A DNA stretch of 13,679 bases, from assembly GCA_003972855.1 (NCBI GenBank), contig QOAS01000111.1:1-13679 (forward strand). The letters are read 5' to 3'. The stretch is from Gammaproteobacteria bacterium. GTDB taxonomy: Bacteria; Aquificota; Aquificia; Aquificales; QOAS01. Position numbers and translations under genes: made by a program. Under the pieces are notes generated by a model. The model was not told where the DNA came from. It ran no database searches and saw only the letters and a program-made list of their open reading frames with translations. The stretch's first letter is position 1, and every line of letters begins with the position of its first letter. Below are positions 5,553 to 12,426 of this stretch, one piece after another.

Positions 5553-6791
5553 ATGGCTTTAATAGTTCAAAAATTCGGGGGAACTTCCGTTGGGAGTTTG
5601 GAAAGGATAGAAAACGCCGCAAGAAGGGTTGCCCAAGCCAAAAAACAGGGACACGATGTGGTAGTGGTTTCCTCCGCTATGGCAGGAACCACCGATAGGC
5701 TCATAAATCTCGCAAAGGAAGTTCAACCCATTCCCAACCCCAGAGAGTTGGATATGCTTTTGGCAACCGGTGAACAACAGGCGATAGCCCTTTTTGCAAT
5801 GACCCTCCAAAAGATGGGATTTAAAGCGGTATCCCTTTGCGGTTGGCAGGTTCCCGTTATCACCGATGATGTTCACACCAAAGCCCGTATAAAGGAAATA
5901 CATACTAAGAAACTCAAGGAGTTGCTTTCCAAAGGTTACATACCCATAGTGGCCGGTTTCCAAGGCGTTACAAAGGACGGAGAGATAACAACCCTCGGAA
6001 GGGGTGGTTCTGATACCTCCGCGGTAGCCCTCGCCGCAGCCCTAAAAGCGGATTTCTGCGAAATATATACCGACGTGGACGGAATTTATACAGCCGACCC
6101 CCGAATAGTTCCCAACGCGAGAAAGATAGAAAAAATAGCGTATGAGGAAATGTTGGAACTGGCTTCTCTCGGAGCCAAAGTTATGCAGATAAGAAGCGTT
6201 GAGTTCGGTTCAAAATACGGCGTTAGAATACATGTAAGAAGCTCTTTTAGTGAAGAAGAAGGAAGTTGGATAGTTCCGGAGGAGGAAATAATGGAAAAAG
6301 TTGCGGTAAGGGGAATAACTTCAACCGATAAAGAGGTTCAATTTACCGTTGTGAAAGTTCCCGACAAACCGGGAATAGCCGCCAAAATTTTTAAAGCCTT
6401 GGGTGATGCCCACATTGCGGTTGATATGATAGTTCAAACGGTCTCCGTTAACGGTTACACCGATATGTCCTTTACCGTTTCGGAAAACGACGCCCCCCTT
6501 GCGAAGGAGATAATAGAAAAAGTCGCAAAAGAGATAGGAGCGGAAAGGGTTCTAATGGATACCGATGTATCAAAAGTTTCCGTAGTGGGATTGGGAATGA
6601 GAAGCGCTTACGGTGTGGCTGGAAAAATGTTTGACGTTTTGGCAAAACACAACATAAATATAAAGGCAATCTCTACTTCCGAAATCCGAATTTCGTGCCT
6701 CATAGATAGGAAATACACCGAATTGGCGGTTAGAGCTTTACACGAGGCTTTTATAGAAAACGACACGGTAAATTTTGTTGGTGAAAAATAA
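5553..6791 (+). CDS. lysC: Aspartate kinase, alpha/beta (lysine-sensitive) type, alpha subunit
   Basis: Phosphorylates L-aspartate with ATP, the first step toward lysine, threonine, methionine and diaminopimelate. The amino acid kinase domain spans about 1-240, with KFGGTS at 7-12, SAMAGTTDRL at 41-50, LATGEQ at 70-75, TTLGRGGSDTSA at 147-157 and the YTDVDGIYTADPR block at 172-184. Two ACT regulatory domains follow (about 265-335 and 345-405), the first with VPDKPGIAAKIF and the second with VVGLGMRSAYGVAGKMF. The 412 aa match the Bacillus/Corynebacterium class, in which the same gene also makes a shorter beta subunit. The ATG at 5553 has no Shine-Dalgarno, whereas an internal ATG has a strong one (separate entry). 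The stop lies five bases from the end of the convergent pstC. Feedback inhibition through the ACT pair is expected for the family; the effector is not readable here. Confidence 0.95.
   Translation: MALIVQKFGGTSVGSLERIENAARRVAQAKKQGHDVVVVSSAMAGTTDRLINLAKEVQPIPNPRELDMLLATGEQQAIALFAMTLQKMGFKAVSLCGWQVPVITDDVHTKARIKEIHTKKLKELLSKGYIPIVAGFQGVTKDGEITTLGRGGSDTSAVALAAALKADFCEIYTDVDGIYTADPRIVPNARKIEKIAYEEMLELASLGAKVMQIRSVEFGSKYGVRIHVRSSFSEEEGSWIVPEEEIMEKVAVRGITSTDKEVQFTVVKVPDKPGIAAKIFKALGDAHIAVDMIVQTVSVNGYTDMSFTVSENDAPLAKEIIEKVAKEIGAERVLMDTDVSKVSVVGLGMRSAYGVAGKMFDVLAKHNINIKAISTSEIRISCLIDRKYTELAVRALHEAFIENDTVNFVGEK
6278..6285 (+). promoter_or_regulatory. Strong internal ribosome binding site inside lysC
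   Basis: GGAGGAGG lies five bases before the in-frame ATG at 6291 (codon 247). This is a near-ideal Shine-Dalgarno, in contrast with the absence of one at the lysC start itself. Confidence 0.7.
6291..6791 (+). CDS. lysC: Aspartokinase beta subunit from in-frame internal start
   Basis: Initiation at M247 of the lysC frame would yield a 166-aa protein with only the two ACT domains. In Bacillus subtilis and Corynebacterium, lysC makes such a beta subunit from an in-frame internal start at nearly the same residue, giving an alpha2beta2 enzyme with effector sites at ACT interfaces. Here the start has a strong Shine-Dalgarno and lies just before the first ACT domain (MEKVAVRGITSTDKEVQF). The position and signal match the known arrangement; production of the subunit in this organism is inferred. 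Confidence 0.7.
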   Translation: MEKVAVRGITSTDKEVQFTVVKVPDKPGIAAKIFKALGDAHIAVDMIVQTVSVNGYTDMSFTVSENDAPLAKEIIEKVAKEIGAERVLMDTDVSKVSVVGLGMRSAYGVAGKMFDVLAKHNINIKAISTSEIRISCLIDRKYTELAVRALHEAFIENDTVNFVGEK

Positions 6792-6796
6792 AAAAA

Positions 6797-7753
6797 CTAA
6801 AGGTTATATTTCTTTGCCTTTTTTAAAAATACCCCTTTGGCTAACCATAAAACAAAGAAATCAACCACCAAGAGTATAAAAGCCAAAGCTATAAGGGCGG
6901 AATATTCCAGCTCGCTATCCGCTTCCCCAAACTCGTTGGCTATGGTTGAAGTTATAGTAGTTCCGGGGTCAAACAGGTGAACCGTAAGGTTGGGAAAGTT
7001 TCCAACCACAAAAGTTACAGCCATGGTTTCTCCCAAAGCTCTTCCCAGAGCCAAAATTACCGAGCCTAAAATGGCGAGTTTGGCAAAAGGAAACATCACC
7101 TTAACGATTACTTCTGCTTGGGTTGCACCCAGCCCGTAAGCGGATTCCTTTAAAACCGGAGGAACTATTTCTAAGGCATCTCTCGTTACCGACGCTATAA
7201 AGGGTGTTATCATGAAGGTTAAAACAACCCCCGCGGTGAAGTAGTCCGTTCCAAACATTTGACCGTTAAAGAGTTCATTTAAGATGGGAATATTTTCAAA
7301 AATCTTATGGAGGGTTGGTTCAACATATTTACTCATGAGTGGTACAAGAACGTAAAGTCCCCACATTCCGTAAATAATGGAAGGAATAGCCGCTAAAATT
7401 TCAACCAGTGTTCCTATAACCACTTTTAGCCTTTTGGGACACAATTCGGAAAGGAAAATAGCAATCCCAAATCCCAAAGGGGTGGCTAAAAGTATCGCTA
7501 TAACCGTGGTTACCACGGTTCCGTAAATGTGGGGAAGTGCGCCGAAAAGTTCCTCGTCGGGGTCCCAATCGGTTCCAAAAATGAATTTTAAAACTCCTAT
7601 TTCTTTAAAGGTGGTGATACTTTCCTTAAAAAGGACTAAAAACAGACCTACCAATATAAATATGAATAGAAGGACAAACAAAAGTAAGGTTTTTTCAAAA
7701 ATGAAATCTTGTATTTTGAAAATTTTGTGTCTTCCGTTATCCCGAAGGGACAT
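6797..7753 (-). CDS. pstC: Phosphate ABC transporter permease PstC
   Basis: One of the two inner-membrane permease subunits of the high-affinity PstSCAB phosphate importer. Six membrane segments can be placed at about 21-41, 78-100, 112-138, 171-190, 224-250 and 284-305. The ABC-coupling EAA loop is ESAYGLGATQAEVIVKVMFP (203-222). GRALGETMAVTFVVGN (237-252) is typical of PstC rather than PstA, as is the extended region 139-170 between TM3 and TM4. The 318 aa compare with 319 in E. coli. Its ATG follows the stop of the preceding small gene with no gap, so the two are probably translationally coupled; a weak G-rich Shine-Dalgarno is present. It is the last gene of the run: lysC converges five bases away, so pstA and pstB must lie elsewhere. 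Confidence 0.92.
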   Translation of the reverse strand: MSLRDNGRHKIFKIQDFIFEKTLLLFVLLFIFILVGLFLVLFKESITTFKEIGVLKFIFGTDWDPDEELFGALPHIYGTVVTTVIAILLATPLGFGIAIFLSELCPKRLKVVIGTLVEILAAIPSIIYGMWGLYVLVPLMSKYVEPTLHKIFENIPILNELFNGQMFGTDYFTAGVVLTFMITPFIASVTRDALEIVPPVLKESAYGLGATQAEVIVKVMFPFAKLAILGSVILALGRALGETMAVTFVVGNFPNLTVHLFDPGTTITSTIANEFGEADSELEYSALIALAFILLVVDFFVLWLAKGVFLKKAKKYNL

Positions 7754-8077
7754 TTACTTTCCCCCTTTTTTTCCACTCTTTTTGGGATTTATCGGATGAA
7801 GTTCTCCCCTTTCCATACGGATTTTTTGGTCTAATTTAAAGTAAGCCAACAAAAATAGCACGGAAAGAACAAAGGCAACTATTGAGGTAAAATCAAGAAG
7901 TTCTTTAATGTCGTTGTTACTTATCATAGGTCTAACAAAGTAAGACAAAAGTCCTATAACCATTAAAAGGGCTACCAAAACTCGGAAAAAACTTCTCCTT
8001 TCCTCTGTAGAAACATGTTTAAAAATAAAACCGAAAGCCAGCAGGGCTAAAAGGGCAAAGAGTAAGGAGAGAGACAT
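7754..8077 (-). CDS. Small three-helix membrane protein inside the pst operon
   Basis: I do not recognise a family. The 107-aa product has three hydrophobic segments (about 2-18, 32-48 and 62-80) and a highly basic C-terminal tail ending PKKSGKKGGK. Basic residues in the first loop (KHVSTEERRSFFR) and in the tail would place those parts in the cytoplasm if TM2-TM3 form a hairpin, but the topology is uncertain. It starts four bases after the pstS stop and its own stop abuts the pstC start, so it is almost certainly co-transcribed with, and possibly partner to, the phosphate transporter. The usual Pst operon has no such gene between pstS and pstC. It is too short and lacks the EAA loop to be PstA. 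Confidence 0.8.
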   Translation of the reverse strand: MSLSLLFALLALLAFGFIFKHVSTEERRSFFRVLVALLMVIGLLSYFVRPMISNNDIKELLDFTSIVAFVLSVLFLLAYFKLDQKIRMERGELHPINPKKSGKKGGK

Positions 8078-8081
8078 AAGT

Positions 8082-9080
8082 CTAATAATTGTAGATATAG
8101 TTTGACCACATGGCTTCTATTTTTTCCTTGACATCTTTGGGAAGGGGAGCGTAGTAAAGCTCCTTGGCTTTTTCATCTCCCTTTGAGAAACCCCACTTGA
8201 AGAAATCGGTAACGAGTTTGTTTCTTTCCTTTCTCTCCAAAGGTAAAAGAGCCCACGTTGCACCTACTATAGGCCAAGTATTTGAACCCGATTGATAGGT
8301 TAAATCCGCGTAAAATCCCTTTCCCCAATGGACATTCTTTAGTACGGATTGGAAAGTCTCCAAAGAGGGTTTTATGTAATTTCCATCCCTGTTTTGGAGG
8401 ATTACAACTTTTAAACCTCCCTTAACCGCATAGGTATATTCAACGTAACCTATAGTTCCGAATTTTTTCTGAATTACCGCCGCAACACCCGCGTTACCCT
8501 TTGCGGCGACCAAATTTCTCAATCCCCAGCGGGGTTTTTTTGAAGGTTTTCTAAAGTGCAGTTCTCCCTTACAAGCCTTAACCAAATAAGAAGTAACCGT
8601 ATAGGTAGTTCCCGATTTGTCCGCCCTTACCGCAACCAGTATAGGAATATGGGGTAGTTTTTTTTCGGGATTGGCTTCCGCAATGACGGGGTCATCCCAA
8701 TATTTAACCTTCCCCGAGAAAATTCCGCAAACCGCACGGGTAGAAAGCTTCAAACCCTCCACATTGGGGAGGTTATAGGCAAAAACGACACCAAAAGACG
8801 CCACGGGAAACTGCAAAAGATTTTTTCTCTTTAGTTGTTTAGGTTTTAAAGGTGCGTCGCTCGCCCCGAAATCCACCATTCTTTGGGAAACCATTCTTAT
8901 TCCCGAGCCGGAACCCACCGCTTGGTAATTTACCTTTATTCCCGTTTCTTTGTAATATTCTTTAGCCCACGCTTGAATAAGGGGGGCTATGGCGGAAGAA
9001 CCCGCACCGTTTACTTCAACTCCAAGGGCTACAGATGCGGTAAAGAGGCACCCAACAAGGGTGGCACGCTTATGCATCAT
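8082..9080 (-). CDS. pstS: Periplasmic phosphate-binding protein PstS
   Basis: Captures inorganic phosphate in the periplasm and delivers it to the Pst permease. A short Sec signal peptide spans about residues 1-20 (basic MMHKR, hydrophobic core, ALG before VEVNGAGSS). Ligand-loop motifs are in the family order: GAGSSA at 25-30, GSGSGIR at 56-62, DFGASDAPL at 70-78 (D75), IFSGKVKYWDDP at 120-131 and RADKSGTT at 152-159 (R152, S156, G157, T158, which contact phosphate in E. coli PstS). The 332 aa are typical. Two ATG codons are adjacent; the upstream one is chosen because it is closer to a plausible start, with no Shine-Dalgarno to decide. First gene of a tight operon with the small membrane protein and pstC, behind a Pho-box-like promoter. 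Confidence 0.94.
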   Translation of the reverse strand: MMHKRATLVGCLFTASVALGVEVNGAGSSAIAPLIQAWAKEYYKETGIKVNYQAVGSGSGIRMVSQRMVDFGASDAPLKPKQLKRKNLLQFPVASFGVVFAYNLPNVEGLKLSTRAVCGIFSGKVKYWDDPVIAEANPEKKLPHIPILVAVRADKSGTTYTVTSYLVKACKGELHFRKPSKKPRWGLRNLVAAKGNAGVAAVIQKKFGTIGYVEYTYAVKGGLKVVILQNRDGNYIKPSLETFQSVLKNVHWGKGFYADLTYQSGSNTWPIVGATWALLPLERKERNKLVTDFFKWGFSKGDEKAKELYYAPLPKDVKEKIEAMWSNYIYNY

Positions 9081-9085
9081 ACATA

Positions 9086-9112
9086 TTGAATAGTAGGCGG
9101 GTATTGTAAAAT
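9086..9112 (+). promoter_or_regulatory. Possible promoter of the transglutaminase-like gene, overlapping the Pho-like box
   Basis: TTGAAT (9086-9091), 15 bases and TAAAAT (9107-9112) point right toward the ATG at 9128. The -10 lies inside one half of the Pho-like repeat read on the other strand, so a regulator bound for pstS would block this promoter. Confidence 0.35.
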
Positions 9113-9121
9113 TTCTGTTAA
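9090..9121 (-). promoter_or_regulatory. Pho-box-like promoter of pstS
   Basis: On the minus strand TTAACA (plus 9116-9121) and TTTACA (plus 9105-9110) form a direct repeat with 5-base spacing and 11-base period, as in PhoP/PhoB-family sites. Nine bases further is a -10-like TACTAT (plus 9090-9095), the distance at which such a box replaces the -35. The start would fall within a few bases of the pstS ATG. This agrees with phosphate-starvation control of pstS, known widely for the family. No phoB/phoR gene is in the window. Confidence 0.5.
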
Positions 9122-9127
9122 AAACTA

Positions 9128-10954
9128 ATGGCGATAAATCCTTTCTACGCGCTTTTGATGTTAATAGTAGCCCTACCTTTGGGTTTATCGTTTTTCTCTT
9201 TCAAGGAGGAAACTTTAGGATTAATAACACTTTTGGTTATTGTTTCTATAACCCTTTTTATCCATACAAGGGAGAAATTTGATTTTTTTAAATTTCCGCT
9301 TAAGTTTGTGGTTTTAATTTTAAATATCTATATTTGGGGGAAAGATTTTTCCATAGAAAAACTACCTTTGGATTTATTTTTCACCGCATACGCTTTTACG
9401 GTTTTTCTTTTATTGAGGGAGAAAAGTTTTAGAAATTATTTTTATATCTCCCTTTTGAGCTTTTTATCCTTGGCAATTGTCGGTATTAACTTTCAAAATG
9501 TAATTTACGGATTTTTAATTTTCTTCTATCTGTTTAATATAGTTTACTTTTTCTTACTTTTAGCGGTAAAAGCTTTTGAGTTTTCCAACTTAAAACTTTT
9601 CAAAAACCTTTTTAAATATTCCTTTGTAATTTTTGTATTTGTATTCGCTTTCGGAGGGGTTTTGTTTTTCATATTACCCCGTCCCGAAAAGCCTTTGGTA
9701 GCCTTTATTAAAAAGGAAATTCCCAAGCCGGCGGTAGGTTTTTCCAATGAGGTAAAATTGGGTGCGTTTTCGGAAATTGTAGAAGATAAAACCGTCGTTT
9801 TTAGGGCAAAACTTTCTCTTAAGGAAACCCAAGACCTATATTGGAGGGGTAATACCTTAGAAATTTTTGACGGTTTGAGGTGGAAAAGTGTTTCCTTTGG
9901 TTACCTCAAAAGGTTAAGTTATTTGCACAAGGAACCGATAAAGGAGCTTTTGCTTATATCCCCCTACGGGGGGAGAAATATTTTTACCTACGGTTATCCG
10001 ATTAAAGTGATAAATTCCAACGGCGATGTTTATATAAACGAAACCAAGGGGGTTGCGGAAGCGAAAAAGGTAATCGTTAAACCTCTAAAAGTGGAATTGT
10101 TTACGGTTAATCCTCAAGAAGTTAGGGTGACGCTCTTAAACAAAGAGTTATTGCTTTATGTTCCCCCTCAAATAAAACCTATTTTGGGGAGGATAGTAGA
10201 GAAAAACCACTTAAGGGGTTTGCCTTTCAATTTACTCCTCAAAAAGGTGGGGAATTACTTTTCCACCTTCAGGTATAGCTTGGACAACAAAGCCCGCGAT
10301 TTGGAAGAATTTTTAACCGTTTACAGGGAAGGAAATTGCGAGTATTTTGCGTCCGCATCCGCCGTGCTTTTCAGATTTTTGGGTTACCCTACTCGGGTTG
10401 TCGTTGGATTTTTCGGAGGTGATTACAACCCCATAACCGGTTATTATGTGGTAAGACAGAAAGATGCCCACGCGTGGGTAGAAATATACTTCAACCACCG
10501 TTGGGTTAGATTTGATGCGACGAAATATGCCCAAGTATCGGAAAATTTAAAACGGGAATTGCAAAATAACTTAAAACAAAACAAGTTACAACTATTTTGG
10601 GATACGGTAAATACCCTTTGGCTGGAATATGTTATAAACTTGGATTTACAAAAACAAAAATCATTGCTAACGCGGTTTCAAAATGCAACTCGGGAAATTG
10701 GGGTCTCGGCGGTAGAGAATTTGGGAGTTTTAGCCGCTGTAATTTCGTTGGTAATACTTTTAACTTTCAGAAAAGGGATAATCTTTGCGTTTATAAGTAC
10801 CTACTATAGGGTAAAGTATCGAATTCCCATCCCGTGGAACCTATCTCTGGGGGAGCTTTATTTTCTACTGTGGAAAAAGTATCCCCCCATATGGTTGAAG
10901 GAAAGGGAAAAACTTCTAAAATTGTGGAAATATTTGACCAACCTCAAATCATAG
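9128..10954 (+). CDS. Membrane-anchored transglutaminase-like protein, TgpA family
   Basis: Residues 1-185 hold about seven hydrophobic segments. A periplasm-type region follows whose start (LGAFSEIVEDKTVVFRAKL and YWRGNTLEIFDGLRW, 211-252) is the DUF3488 hallmark. The transglutaminase core (about 385-470) shows the full triad: C404 in GNCEYFAS, H448 in DAHAWVE and D463 in RFDAT. Another hydrophobic segment lies near 533-548, followed by a basic cytoplasmic tail with conserved-looking LGELYFLLW. The fold and triad suggest acyl transfer or peptidase action on cell-envelope proteins or peptidoglycan; the substrate is unknown in the family at large. It is usually found beside MoxR ATPase and DUF58 genes, but none is here. 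The 608 aa are somewhat below the ~660 usual. No Shine-Dalgarno at the ATG. Confidence 0.85.
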   Translation: MAINPFYALLMLIVALPLGLSFFSFKEETLGLITLLVIVSITLFIHTREKFDFFKFPLKFVVLILNIYIWGKDFSIEKLPLDLFFTAYAFTVFLLLREKSFRNYFYISLLSFLSLAIVGINFQNVIYGFLIFFYLFNIVYFFLLLAVKAFEFSNLKLFKNLFKYSFVIFVFVFAFGGVLFFILPRPEKPLVAFIKKEIPKPAVGFSNEVKLGAFSEIVEDKTVVFRAKLSLKETQDLYWRGNTLEIFDGLRWKSVSFGYLKRLSYLHKEPIKELLLISPYGGRNIFTYGYPIKVINSNGDVYINETKGVAEAKKVIVKPLKVELFTVNPQEVRVTLLNKELLLYVPPQIKPILGRIVEKNHLRGLPFNLLLKKVGNYFSTFRYSLDNKARDLEEFLTVYREGNCEYFASASAVLFRFLGYPTRVVVGFFGGDYNPITGYYVVRQKDAHAWVEIYFNHRWVRFDATKYAQVSENLKRELQNNLKQNKLQLFWDTVNTLWLEYVINLDLQKQKSLLTRFQNATREIGVSAVENLGVLAAVISLVILLTFRKGIIFAFISTYYRVKYRIPIPWNLSLGELYFLLWKKYPPIWLKEREKLLKLWKYLTNLKS

Positions 10955-10969
10955 ATTTTTTTATAAACC

Positions 10970-10995
10970 ATATTAATATTTGTGTAGTGAGGAGG
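10970..10995 (+). promoter_or_regulatory. Upstream region of the lectin gene: AT palindrome and strong Shine-Dalgarno
   Basis: ATATTAATAT (10970-10979) is a perfect 10-bp palindrome containing a -10-like TATTAAT; TATAAA at 10962-10967 is an alternative -10. GGAGG at 10991-10995 sits eight bases before the ATG (11004) and is the only textbook Shine-Dalgarno at a gene start in the window. A TGA at 10998-11000, in frame with the ATG, rules out an upstream extension. Confidence 0.5.
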
Positions 10996-11003
10996 GGTGA
11001 GAG

Positions 11004-12395
11004 ATGAGAAACATTACGGATATTGGAGTTATAGGAGTTTACGGTAGGGTTATTAGGGAGTCCAATAAACCTGACTTTCCGCGATTGGCTTACAGGGTTA
11101 ATAATAATAACAATAACGGTAATCCCAATAATGGCGCTACTCCAACCGTAACATCCGTAGCCCCCGGGGTAATAGGGGTAAGCGGAAGAAGCTCCAACTC
11201 CAATACGGTCAACCAAGTAAACGGCGCACCAAACGGTAACGGAGGGGTTTACATCAATATAGAAAATTTGAATGTGTATTTGGTTTCTCCGAGAAATAAT
11301 AGGGAAAGCATTGTTACCAATGTAGACATAAATAGCTTTCTGCTACCCGCTTTGAAAAATATTGGGGTTATAAAAACTGTAGAAAATCCCGTAAGTTACG
11401 CTTTGGAAAGAATAAACAGCGCAAAGAATTTAATAGACACTTTAGTAACCAATCTTGCGGAAAAATTCTCCCGTATCCATGTTTATGAGGAGGGAACGAG
11501 AAACGGGGAACTTTACAAATACTCGGTTAACTTGAAAAATAAAAATCTGAGAATACACCTCTGGTTGGAAAACAATAACGGTAGGGTTAATTACAGCTTA
11601 GATGTAAAGGGTAAAGGAGCCAAACTGCACGAGTGGATATCGGTTAACACAAATAGGCAAACCGTTAGGTATAGCTTGAACCTTAAGACCCAAAATGTAA
11701 AAATTCATGAGTACTTCAGAAGCACGGAAGCCAAATATGTATACGCTCTGGATATAAAGAGAAAGTCCTCCAAAGGGGTCAAGTTTGAGGGTTACACCAT
11801 AGGTTCCGCCCATAAAGAAGGTAACAGAATAATACTAACCCCCAATGCTTATTCTCAACGGGGTGCGGTCTGGAGCAAGGAAAAATTTGATTTGACTAAA
11901 GATTTTACCGTAAAGGCTAAACTTTATTTGGGGAATAGACCTCAAGGAGCTGACGGCATAGCCTTCGTAATTCAAAACTCCCCTCAAGGTAGAAACGCAT
12001 TGGGTATGGGAGGCGGAGGTTTAGGGTACAGGGGTATCCCCAATTCCTTGGCGGTGGAATTTGATACTTGGAGAAATCCGGGGGAAATAAACGGAAACCA
12101 TTTAGGCTTTGATATAAACGGAAAAGGCGTTAGGGAGGTCCCTACTTCCGAAAAAGTTTTCGCGCTACCTAAACCTTTGGAAAGCGGTAAAGAAATACCT
12201 GTAACTATCAAGTGGAATTATAAAGGAAATAACAAGGCGGAACTGATAGTGAAAATATTTAACAAAACTTACAAATACTTCGTAAATAACATACTTGACA
12301 TCTTCGGAGGAACCAAAGCTTACATAGGTTTTACGGGAGCCACCGGCGGTGAGCGCAACCTTCAGTATGTAACCAATGTAAAAGTATTCTTCTAA
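11004..12395 (+). CDS. L-type (legume-like) lectin domain protein with four tandem repeats
   Basis: Probably a carbohydrate-binding surface or secreted protein; the ligand is not known. Residues 1-80 are low complexity, with a run of six Asn (33-38) and a duplicated VIGVxGR motif (9-15 and 56-62). Residues 135-153 are helical and possibly coiled. Four repeats of 24-26 residues occupy 155-254, each (I/L)H near the start and a YS(L/V)(N/D)(L/V)K strand near the end. The lectin domain fills 258-463: ADGIAFVIQ (316-324), GMGGGGLGY (334-342), LAVEFDTW (349-356), NHLGFDIN (365-372) and AYIGFTGATGG (439-449). Compared with concanavalin A, metal ligands E352, D354, N358 and H366 and the sugar-contacting Asp (D317) are kept. 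No signal peptide is visible and the start is fixed by an in-frame stop, so its export route is unclear. The surface role is inferred. Confidence 0.85.
   Translation: MRNITDIGVIGVYGRVIRESNKPDFPRLAYRVNNNNNNGNPNNGATPTVTSVAPGVIGVSGRSSNSNTVNQVNGAPNGNGGVYINIENLNVYLVSPRNNRESIVTNVDINSFLLPALKNIGVIKTVENPVSYALERINSAKNLIDTLVTNLAEKFSRIHVYEEGTRNGELYKYSVNLKNKNLRIHLWLENNNGRVNYSLDVKGKGAKLHEWISVNTNRQTVRYSLNLKTQNVKIHEYFRSTEAKYVYALDIKRKSSKGVKFEGYTIGSAHKEGNRIILTPNAYSQRGAVWSKEKFDLTKDFTVKAKLYLGNRPQGADGIAFVIQNSPQGRNALGMGGGGLGYRGIPNSLAVEFDTWRNPGEINGNHLGFDINGKGVREVPTSEKVFALPKPLESGKEIPVTIKWNYKGNNKAELIVKIFNKTYKYFVNNILDIFGGTKAYIGFTGATGGERNLQYVTNVKVFF
11466..11765 (+). repeat. Four tandem ~75-bp coding repeats in the lectin protein
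   Basis: The units are residues 155-180, 181-204, 205-230 and 231-254. Aligned, they share [RK](I/L)H at positions 3-5, an aromatic residue about two to three later, a variable polar turn rich in N, R and E, then (Y)(S/A)(L/V)(N/D)(L/V/I)K and a Lys/Gln end. The alternating pattern predicts beta-hairpins, perhaps a repeated blade or stalk. DNA identity among the units is low, so the duplication is old and kept at the protein level. Confidence 0.75.
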
Positions 12396-12426
12396 CCCCG
12401 TTCCCCTTTATCTTGATATTTTCTTT

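Noticed and set aside
5559..5963. 134-codon minus-strand frame inside lysC
   Set aside because: Opposite the conserved kinase domain, with His/Tyr/Gly-rich shadow composition and no start signal.
6792..6796. A bidirectional terminator between lysC and pstC
   Set aside because: Only five bases separate the genes and the A-rich flanks form no GC stem.
6797..7753. PstA instead of PstC
   Set aside because: The GRALGETMA motif and the extended region between TM3 and TM4 favour PstC, and the length fits.
7754..8077. PhoU or a truncated permease for the small pst-operon gene
   Set aside because: It has three membrane segments, whereas PhoU is soluble and helical; it lacks the EAA loop and the length of a permease.
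12396..12426. Terminator after the lectin gene
   Set aside because: C-rich and T-rich runs are present but no inverted repeat precedes them.
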